Source: Dongia_B soli
GTDB taxonomy: Bacteria > Pseudomonadota > Alphaproteobacteria > Dongiales > Dongiaceae
Reading direction: 5' to 3'
NCBI RefSeq assembly: GCF_034044715.1
Contig: NZ_JAXCLW010000001.1
Coordinates: forward strand, 1,054,001-1,118,000
Length of the DNA stretch: 64,000 nt
A program made the translations under genes and the position numbers. This document shows, piece after piece, positions 57,598 through 64,000 of this stretch (positions within the stretch are counted from its first letter, which is position 1; each line of letters begins with the position of its first letter). The notes beneath the pieces are model-generated. The model saw only the letters and a program-made list of their open reading frames with translations. It ran no database searches and had not been told where the DNA came from.

Positions 57598-60519
57598 ATG
57601 ACGAGTGAAAGCTGGGACATGACGCGTTTCTCGAATTGGATCATCGGTCTTGTGGTGGTGCTGATCTTTGCCAGCGCCTGGTATCTGCTCAATCGTCCCG
57701 CGAATGAGCAGCCCTGGGAGGGCGACGTCGGCGGCTTGACCTACACGCCCTACCGGATCTCGACCGATGTCAAGAACCGCATCGAGCCGTCGCGCGAGCA
57801 GCTGACCGGGGATATCGAGAAGATGGCCGGCATCACCGGCCAGATTCGGACCTATGAGACCACCGGCGCCGCCTATGACGTGCCGGAAATCGCTTCCCGC
57901 ATGGGGCTGCGGGTGACGACCGGCGCCTGGATCGGCAATGATTTGGTGCGCAACGAGACCGAAGTGAAAAACCTGATCGACCTCGCCCATAATGTCGGCG
58001 GCGTCAATCAGCTGTTGGTCGGCAATGAAGTCCTCTATCGCCAGGAACTGAATTTTCCCGGCGATCCGAAGGATGAAGCGGAACGCGCCTCTTTGCGGGT
58101 CGACCGTCTGATCACCTATATCAAACGGGTCAAGGATCAGGTCGACGGGATGCCCGTCAGCACGTCCGAAACCTTCGATTACTGGCTGCCCCATCCGACC
58201 ACCGACAAAGACGGCAAGCCGCTGGCCGGGGATGCGCTGAAGGCAGCGCAGGCGCATAATGCCGATGTCACCAAGCTGGTGAATGCGGTCGATTTCATCG
58301 CCGTGCATATCCTGCCCTTCTGGAACGGCGTGAAGGTCGAGAACGCCGTTGACAGCAAGACCGACGGCAATGCGGTGATGCAGGTCTATCACCGGCTCCA
58401 GCAGACCTATCCGGACAAGCGCATCGTAGTGACCGAGGTCGGCTGGCCGAGCCAGGGCCTCACGCGTGGCCAGGCGGAAGCCTCGCCGGTCAATCAGGGC
58501 ACTTTCCTGCGCCGCTTCCTGCTGCAGGCGAAGAAAGAGAATATCGACTACTTCATCATCGAAGCTTTCGACCAGCCCTGGAAAATCCAGACCGGCGGCG
58601 GCGTCGAGGCCTATTGGGGCTTGTGGGACGGCAACGGCAATCCGAAGCCGGCTTTGGCGGGTGTCCTGGTCAATAACCAGAACTGGCGGGCTTTGGCGAT
58701 CGCCACCATCGCCCTGGGCCTGCCTTTCGTGCTCTGGGTCCTGCGCGCCAGCCTCGATCTCAATCGGCGCGGCCGGGTCTTTATCGCCTTGCTGGTGCAG
58801 GGCGGCGTCATGACGACGATCGCCATCTATGCGCTGTACAGCACCCGGTATCTGACTTGGGTGGATATCGCCGCCTTGGCGATGGTGGCGCCAGCGACCC
58901 TGCTGCTGATCATCATTTTCCTCATCGAAGGCGCCGAAATGGCGCTCAATCTCTGGCTTGGCAAGACCAACCGGCGGCTGGCGCCGCCGCCGATCGAGGG
59001 CAATTGGAAGCTGCCCAAGGTCTCGGTGCATGTGCCCTGTTACAACGAACCGCCGGAGATGATGATCGAGACGATTCAGGCGCTGGAGCGGTTGGACTAT
59101 CCCAATTACGAAGTGCTGATCATCGACAACAACACCAAGGACGAGGCAGTCTGGAAACCGGTCGAGGCCTATATCAAGTCGCTGAACAAGCCGAATTTCC
59201 GCTTCTTCCACCTGCCGAACTGGCCGGGCTACAAGGCCGGTGCGCTGAACTTCGCCATCACCGAAACCGATCCGGACGCCCAGATCATCGCCACGATCGA
59301 CAGCGATTATCAGGTCCGCAGCGATTGGCTGAAGACGCTGGTGCCGCATTTCGCCGATCCGCAGGTGGCGCTGGTCCAGGCGCCGCAGGATTACAGCGAC
59401 GGCAAGGACGGCCTCTTCAAGCGCATGTGCTTCTGGGAATATGCCGGCTTCTTCTATCTCGGCATGCGGACGCGCGATGAGAAGAACGCCATCATCCAGC
59501 ACGGCACCATGGCGCTCATTCGTACCTCCGCTTTGAAGGAAGTCGGTGGCTGGGCGGAATGGTGCATCACCGAGGATGCCGAACTCGGCTTGCGTCTGTT
59601 CGAGGCCGGCCACCGGGCGATCTATACGGAAAAGAGCTACGGCAAGGGCCTGATGCCCGACAGTTTCGAGGCCTATCGCAAGCAACGCTATCGCTGGGCC
59701 TATGGCGCCATGCAGATCCTCAAAGGACATTGGCGCGACCTGATGCCGTTCGGCCGGCCCGGCCGTCTCAACCCGTCCCAGCGCTACCAGTTCCTGGCCG
59801 GCTGGATGCCGTGGATCGCCGACGGCCTGCAATTGCTGTTCGTCGCCATGGCGATCCTGTGGAGCATCGGCACGCTGGTGTGGCCGCGCATGATCGAACC
59901 GCCGCTGACCTTGTTCCTGGTGGTGACGCTCGGCATGTTCTTCTTCAAGGTCGGGAAATCGATGTGGCTCTATGCCAGTAAGGTGCCTTGCGGCGCGCTG
60001 GATAATTTCTATGCCGCCATCGCCGGCCTGGCCCTGTCGCATGCGGTGGCGAAGGCGGTATGGCGCGGCCTCTTCACCTCCAACCTGCCGTTCCACCGCA
60101 CCCCGAAGATGGAGAATTCGCCGGCCGTGATCCGCGCCTTGGTATCGGCACGGGAGGAGGCGGTGATTTGCCTGGCCCTGCTCGGTTGCGCCATCGCTCT
60201 CCTCTGGGAACGCGGCCTCGATGTCAGCACCATCATCGGCCAGTTCACCGGCCCCACTTGGACCCTGAGCTTGAACGGTATCGCAACGGCGCTCAGCCAG
60301 ACGCTGAAGGGACTTATCTCGATCGACTGGGTGATCCAGCCCGACGCCTGCATGTGGGCGGCGCTCCTGGCGATCCAGGCCTTGCCGTTCTTCTGCTCGG
60401 TGGTCATGGCGATGATCAGTGCCTTCCCCAACACCCAGCAGCCGGCGGTGCCGAGTATCGATGCGGGCAAGCTGTTGCCCTCGGCCAATGCCGAAACCGT
60501 CACTAAGACGGCCGCATAA
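57598..60519 (+). CDS. ndvB: Beta-glucan synthase: GH17-like domain fused to GT2 glycosyltransferase (NdvB-like)
   Basis: A 973-residue membrane protein. After one helix (WIIGLVVVLIFASAWYLLN) a GH17 beta-glucanosyltransferase-like domain (about residues 40-350) has both catalytic Glu: LLVGNEVLYR and VTEVGWPSQG. Membrane helices then lead to a GT2 domain (about 475-740) with VHVPCYNEPPEMM, the DxD of IATIDSDYQ, ITEDAELG, and QRYRWAYG (QxxRW). More helices follow. The architecture is that of NdvB of Bradyrhizobium, which makes cyclic beta-1,3/1,6-glucans. ATG 57598 is used; ATG 57619 is possible. A second GH17 gene follows. Confidence 0.88.
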   Translation: MTSESWDMTRFSNWIIGLVVVLIFASAWYLLNRPANEQPWEGDVGGLTYTPYRISTDVKNRIEPSREQLTGDIEKMAGITGQIRTYETTGAAYDVPEIASRMGLRVTTGAWIGNDLVRNETEVKNLIDLAHNVGGVNQLLVGNEVLYRQELNFPGDPKDEAERASLRVDRLITYIKRVKDQVDGMPVSTSETFDYWLPHPTTDKDGKPLAGDALKAAQAHNADVTKLVNAVDFIAVHILPFWNGVKVENAVDSKTDGNAVMQVYHRLQQTYPDKRIVVTEVGWPSQGLTRGQAEASPVNQGTFLRRFLLQAKKENIDYFIIEAFDQPWKIQTGGGVEAYWGLWDGNGNPKPALAGVLVNNQNWRALAIATIALGLPFVLWVLRASLDLNRRGRVFIALLVQGGVMTTIAIYALYSTRYLTWVDIAALAMVAPATLLLIIIFLIEGAEMALNLWLGKTNRRLAPPPIEGNWKLPKVSVHVPCYNEPPEMMIETIQALERLDYPNYEVLIIDNNTKDEAVWKPVEAYIKSLNKPNFRFFHLPNWPGYKAGALNFAITETDPDAQIIATIDSDYQVRSDWLKTLVPHFADPQVALVQAPQDYSDGKDGLFKRMCFWEYAGFFYLGMRTRDEKNAIIQHGTMALIRTSALKEVGGWAEWCITEDAELGLRLFEAGHRAIYTEKSYGKGLMPDSFEAYRKQRYRWAYGAMQILKGHWRDLMPFGRPGRLNPSQRYQFLAGWMPWIADGLQLLFVAMAILWSIGTLVWPRMIEPPLTLFLVVTLGMFFFKVGKSMWLYASKVPCGALDNFYAAIAGLALSHAVAKAVWRGLFTSNLPFHRTPKMENSPAVIRALVSAREEAVICLALLGCAIALLWERGLDVSTIIGQFTGPTWTLSLNGIATALSQTLKGLISIDWVIQPDACMWAALLAIQALPFFCSVVMAMISAFPNTQQPAVPSIDAGKLLPSANAETVTKTAA

Positions 60520-60567
60520 GACCGAGCACCTGACCAGCCGAGTTAAGCAACCGATCGGAACGCCCTC

Positions 60568-62397
60568 ATGACGTCACATTCGTCCGGCCTCGCTCCCGCC
60601 AGCGTGGCACCTTCCAGTGTGGCTGCCGGCGTGGCACGGGCCGGCACGCCCGATGCCGGCATTCCCCGGGACGGCGCGCCGCATGGCGCACCGCATGGCG
60701 GGACGTCCGCCGGCGGCGGGGTGCCATTATTGCTGCTGGCAATTCTGATCGGCTGCCTGGTCGCGGCAGTGGCTAGTTTCGCTGTCTTCCAGCAGTTGGG
60801 GATGCCGGTGACCATGGCCGATGCGCCCAACGGCAAGCTGCAATGCCTGTCCTATACACCGTTTCGCGGCAAGCAATCGCCCTTCGACGGCAAACTCGTC
60901 ATTCCGCCGCAGCAGATTGCCGAGGATCTCAACAAGCTGAAAGCAGTGACTAATTGCGTGCGCACCTATGCCACCGATCAGGGGCTGGACCAGGTACTTC
61001 CGGTCGCCCGCGAGCTGGGCATGAAGGTGCTGATGGGAATCTGGATCGGCCGCGATCCGGTGGCCAATGAGAAGCAGCTGCAGCAGGGGATAGAGCTCGG
61101 CAAGGCATATCCCGATGCGCTGCGCGGCATCATCGTCGGCAATGAAGTGTTGCTGCGCGGCGAGCAGACGCCGGCTGCGCTGAGCGGCATGCTGAAGCGG
61201 GTGAAGGAGGCGACAGGCGTGCCGGTCACCTATGCCGATGTGTGGGAGTTCTGGCAACCGGGCAATGACCGCGTCGGTGATGGCCTCCCGGCGCTGGCGG
61301 CAGCGGCGGATTTCATCACCATTCACATCCTGCCCTATTGGGAAGACCAGCCGATCGCCTCGACCGAAGGCGTCGCGCATCTGCAAGCGATCTACGGCAT
61401 CCTGAAGGCGGCCTATCCAGAAAAGCAGGTGCTGATCGGCGAGACCGGCTTTCCCAGTGCCGGCCGCCAGCGTGCTTCGGCGGTGCCGAGCACTGTCGAC
61501 GAGGCGCGCTATATCCGCGACTTCATCGCCTATGCCAATTCGATTTCCGTCGACTACAACCTGATCGAAGCCTTCGACCAGCCATGGAAACGCGCCTCCG
61601 AAGGCACGGTTGGCGGCTATTGGGGTGTTTTCTCCGGCGATCGGCAGCTTAAATTCCCGCTGACCGGGCCGGTCAGCAATTACAGCAACTGGCGGCACGG
61701 CTGGTATATGGCGCTGGGGCTGGGGACCCTGTTGCTGGCGACATCGCTGTTTGCTGGCTCGCGGCGCTTGACCTTGTGGCGCGCCCTATTGCTACCGATC
61801 CTGGCTGCAGGTGCTGGCGCTGTTCTCGTTCTTTATGCGCGGCGCATCGGCATCGTCGCTTACGATTGGCATGAGATCGCCGTCGAGGCCTTCCTCTGGC
61901 TGCTCAGCGCGGCCACGGCCTGGGCCACCTTGCGGATGCTTGTCAGCGGCCGCTCGGCGATGGCGGCTCCCAGCATCGTGCAGATCACCGACGGCCTGCC
62001 GCGCCTTGCGATCGAGCGGCGCGATCCCTTGGCTTGGCTGTCATTGCTGCAATTGGCGGCGATAGTCGGCGCAGCGACAGCGTCGCTTGGCCTTGCCTTC
62101 GATGCGCGTTATCGCGATTTCCCGATTCTCGCTTTCGCCATCCCGATGGCTGCCCATCTCATCTTGATGGCGTTGCGGCACGGCCGGGGAACGATCGATG
62201 TTTATCGTTCCGACCGGCGGGAAGAAGGCTTGCTCTCGCTCATTTTGGTGACCGCATCGCTTGCCATACCGGTGATCGAAGGGCCGCAGAATTGGCAGGC
62301 TCTGATCTGGACGGCGGAGGCGCTGCTCCTGGCATTGCCCTGGATCCGCTATTGGGGCTTCTTCTTCGCCCGGCGGCCGGTTTCGGCGCTGGCTTAA
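60568..62397 (+). CDS. GH17-like membrane protein, possible beta-1,6-glucan synthase partner (NdvC-like)
   Basis: A 609-residue protein. A Gly/Ala/Pro-rich N-terminus, one helix (GVPLLLLAILIGCLVAAVAS), then a GH17-like domain homologous to that of the upstream gene (YTPFRGKQSPFDGKLVIPPQ, IIVGNEVLLRGE with acid Glu, VLIGETGFPSAG with nucleophile Glu). The C-terminal 250 residues are about seven membrane helices without a GT2 domain. Bradyrhizobium ndvC, next to ndvB, is a candidate comparison; it is required for the beta-1,6 linkages. The function here is inferred. Confidence 0.8.
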   Translation: MTSHSSGLAPASVAPSSVAAGVARAGTPDAGIPRDGAPHGAPHGGTSAGGGVPLLLLAILIGCLVAAVASFAVFQQLGMPVTMADAPNGKLQCLSYTPFRGKQSPFDGKLVIPPQQIAEDLNKLKAVTNCVRTYATDQGLDQVLPVARELGMKVLMGIWIGRDPVANEKQLQQGIELGKAYPDALRGIIVGNEVLLRGEQTPAALSGMLKRVKEATGVPVTYADVWEFWQPGNDRVGDGLPALAAAADFITIHILPYWEDQPIASTEGVAHLQAIYGILKAAYPEKQVLIGETGFPSAGRQRASAVPSTVDEARYIRDFIAYANSISVDYNLIEAFDQPWKRASEGTVGGYWGVFSGDRQLKFPLTGPVSNYSNWRHGWYMALGLGTLLLATSLFAGSRRLTLWRALLLPILAAGAGAVLVLYARRIGIVAYDWHEIAVEAFLWLLSAATAWATLRMLVSGRSAMAAPSIVQITDGLPRLAIERRDPLAWLSLLQLAAIVGAATASLGLAFDARYRDFPILAFAIPMAAHLILMALRHGRGTIDVYRSDRREEGLLSLILVTASLAIPVIEGPQNWQALIWTAEALLLALPWIRYWGFFFARRPVSALA

Positions 62398-62405
62398 GGT
62401 GCGCG

Positions 62406-62813
62406 CTAGCTCCGCAGCATCCGCAATAGGGCAAAGAGGAAACCGATCGCCGACAGGCCGGTGTCATAAAGCACCATGCCGGCGAGGCCGGTAACCAGCG
62501 CCACCGGCAAGGCCCAATTCTGACGGAAGAACAAGGCCAGGATGCCGCTGGCCAAAGCCACCGCACCCCAGACATTGTTGAGGTGCAGCATGATTACCCA
62601 TTCGCGTGGGCCGCACCACCAGGGTGTCGGTGTCTCGGAACAGGCAAAGCCCATGCTGCGCGGCTCGACCACCAGGTAGCGGAACACCGCCGCCAGGCCG
62701 AGAACCAGAATGGTCGCTGCCAGCCAACGCCACATGCGCGGCACCGCCGGTCCCGCCGACGGTCTGGTAGTGGTTGGACGGGGAGCGGAGGTCTTCCGGG
62801 GTTTCTCGATCAT
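62406..62813 (-). CDS. Hypothetical four-helix membrane protein
   Basis: A 135-residue protein. After a basic N-terminus (MIEKPRKTSAPRPTTTRPSA) come about four membrane helices, with GFACSETPTPWWCGPREWVI (two Cys and Trp pair) in the first loop and a conserved-looking VTGLAGMVLYDTGLSAIGFL at the end. Function is not recognised. It ends 9 bp from the stop of the convergent GH17 gene. Occurrence beside glucan synthase genes may indicate a link. Confidence 0.6.
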   Translation of the reverse strand: MIEKPRKTSAPRPTTTRPSAGPAVPRMWRWLAATILVLGLAAVFRYLVVEPRSMGFACSETPTPWWCGPREWVIMLHLNNVWGAVALASGILALFFRQNWALPVALVTGLAGMVLYDTGLSAIGFLFALLRMLRS

Positions 62814-63284
62814 GACTGCCTTCTAGCGGCGTGGCCATCTCCTGACAAGCGGAAGCCGCGCCGATGTTGTCCTGTTGCGCGTCGGTTTCGGACAATCTCC
62901 TGACGCCGATCCACGCCTATCATGCTAAGTCGTCATCCGCCTGCTGGCGGACAGCGCGACCAAAGCCAGACCGCTTGTAACGTGATTCTTTGCGATTGCT
63001 TTTTACCGAATCGCGTTTAACTTGGGCGAAACAAAAATTCTTACGATGAAAAATCTGGAGTGTCGGAGCCGCAGGCCACGGGCCTGTGGGGCGGGAGCAG
63101 GGCAAAAATAGTACAGGACAATCATATCGCGATGTCAGTGTTGCTGAAGCTCGTGGCCGGGCCGGCGGTGATGCTAGTATCGGGTGAGATGCGCGGAGCA
63201 ACGTGGTGCCGGACGGGACGCCGGCGCGGTGAGGATGCACCGCGAGAGAGAGAACAAGTCCATCGTCAAGGGTAGGGAAAACAC
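62814..63284 (+). other. 471-bp intergenic region: tmm leader with repeats
   Basis: GCGATT (62992-62997) and AATCGC (63009-63014) are perfect inverted arms spaced by 11 bp. A 9-bp hairpin with one G-T pair lies at 63069-63089. Two adjacent hairpins, GCCGG/CCGGC (63208-63225) and CGCGGTG/CACCGCG (63225-63244), precede the tmm start by about 40 bp. No gene is supported. This may be a promoter region with a long structured leader. Confidence 0.45.
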
Positions 63285-64000
63285 ATGAAGAAGCGAGTTG
63301 CCGTCATCGGTGCCGGTCCATCTGGAACAGCTGTCTTGCGCGCGTTCCAATCAGCAGCTGCGAAGGGTGCCGAGATTCCCGAAGTGGTCTGCTATGAAAA
63401 GCAGGACGATTGGGGCGGCTTGTGGAACTACACCTGGCGCACGGGCCTCGATGAATATGGCGAGCCGGTGCATGGCAGCATGTATCGCTACCTGTGGTCA
63501 AACGGCCCAAAGGAATGCCTGGAATTCGCCGATTACACCTTCGAGGAACATTTCGGCCGCCCGATTGCCTCTTACCCGCCGCGCGCCGTACTCTGGGATT
63601 ATATCAAAGGTCGCGTCGAGAAGGCCGGTGTGCGTAGTTGGGTGCGGTTCCGCACCCCGGTGCGTCAAGTCACCTATGACGAGAAGAGCGGCAAGTTCAC
63701 CGTCACCGCGCATGATCAGGTGAAGGATCATCTGAGCTCCGAGGAATTCGACCATGTAATCGTCGCCTCCGGCCACTTCTCGGTTCCCAACGTGCCGGAA
63801 TTCCCTGGCTTCCGGACCTTCAATGGCCGCATCATGCATTCCCACGATTTCCGCGACGCAGTGGAATTCAAGGGCAAGGACATCCTGATCATCGGCCGCA
63901 GCTATTCGGCGGAAGATATCGGTTCGCAATGCTACAAATATGGCGCCAAATCCATCACCACCAGCTATCGCAGCAAGCCGATGGGCTTCAAATGGCCGGC
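63285..64000 (+). CDS. tmm: Trimethylamine monooxygenase (FMO family), partial at window end
   Basis: The first 238 codons of a flavin monooxygenase that oxidises trimethylamine to trimethylamine N-oxide. The FAD motif GAGPSG is at residues 9-14, followed by VVCYEKQDDWGGLWNYTWRT and GSMYRYLWSNGPKECLEFAD, which match bacterial Tmm closely. The FMO fingerprint FxGxxxHxxxF is seen as FNGRIMHSHDF, and IIGRSYSAEDIGSQC is the NADPH-binding region. GRS replaces the more usual GTS. ATG 63285 follows AGGGAA. The gene continues past 64000; the C-terminus is not visible. Confidence 0.92.
   Translation, partial: MKKRVAVIGAGPSGTAVLRAFQSAAAKGAEIPEVVCYEKQDDWGGLWNYTWRTGLDEYGEPVHGSMYRYLWSNGPKECLEFADYTFEEHFGRPIASYPPRAVLWDYIKGRVEKAGVRSWVRFRTPVRQVTYDEKSGKFTVTAHDQVKDHLSSEEFDHVIVASGHFSVPNVPEFPGFRTFNGRIMHSHDFRDAVEFKGKDILIIGRSYSAEDIGSQCYKYGAKSITTSYRSKPMGFKWP

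Noticed and set aside
57481..60096. An 871-residue open frame antisense to the beta-glucan synthase
   Set aside because: It runs entirely opposite a clear GH17-GT2 gene, has no recognisable domain and a His/Arg/Asp-rich composition typical of antisense frames in GC-rich DNA.
63180..63284. A glycine riboswitch upstream of tmm
   Set aside because: The GGAGAG and GCCGAAGG core elements are not present in the right order.

Overview
The window is GC-rich, chromosomal DNA of an alphaproteobacterium. Gene content fits Rhodospirillales in the broad sense: a MucR-type zinc-finger regulator, a Fur-OlsB-OlsA ornithine-lipid operon, a SUV3-like RNA helicase followed by an S4 protein, FdxA and CarD, IalB and DUF1127 proteins, and GH17/GT2 beta-glucan synthases. 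Genus cannot be fixed from sequence alone. No tRNA, rRNA, CRISPR array, prophage or insertion sequence was recognised. The region is mostly core genome with a more variable left flank and right end.

Layout. 1-13.5 kb is a variable, partly decaying flank: a LysR regulator divergent from a frameshifted MFS exporter, an internally deleted SDR pseudogene, GNAT, EpsC-type serine acetyltransferase, RlmN and IalB, a frameshifted DMT exporter divergent from a CGNR-type regulator, AhpF/AhpC, a SpoU/TrmH methyltransferase, a ReAV-type asparaginase and a quinone oxidoreductase. 13.5-17.3 kb carries a PmtA-like methyltransferase, thrS and infC; infC seems to start at a rare AUA codon. 17.3-22.9 kb holds small stress and metabolic genes (DinB, DUF1127, GcvA-like LysR, Sel1, DUF924, GST, Bax inhibitor-1). 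23-45.6 kb is a largely co-directional housekeeping run: trpS, DUF2333, TSUP-TIGR02186-USP, nfuA, tsaB-rimI, mucR, fur-olsB-olsA, miaB-phoH-ybeY-corC-lnt, an XRE regulator, metK and trmB. 45.7-50.2 kb is the SUV3 helicase-S4-fdxA-carD block. 50.5-57.3 kb has a DMT exporter, a calcineurin-fold protein whose metal site is degenerate, an M48 protease translationally coupled to a Cache/HAMP adenylate cyclase, and proline iminopeptidase. 57.6-62.8 kb is a two-gene beta-glucan synthesis locus with a small membrane protein. The window ends inside a trimethylamine monooxygenase gene (tmm).

How the genes work together. Several groups are clearly functional units: fur-olsB-olsA (an iron regulator translationally coupled to phosphorus-free membrane lipid synthesis), miaB-phoH-ybeY-corC-lnt (tRNA modification, RNA maturation and envelope), TSUP-TIGR02186-USP (a membrane transport module of unknown substrate), M48-cyclase, and the GH17-GT2 plus GH17-membrane pair. 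The points most worth following are the near-perfect sigma-54 promoter in front of an unrecognised Ser/Gln-rich protein at 28.1 kb, the AUA-initiated infC, the conserved-looking phosphoesterase without metal ligands, the structured leaders of metK, carD and tmm, and two one-base frameshifts in unrelated exporter genes that are either real decay or assembly errors.
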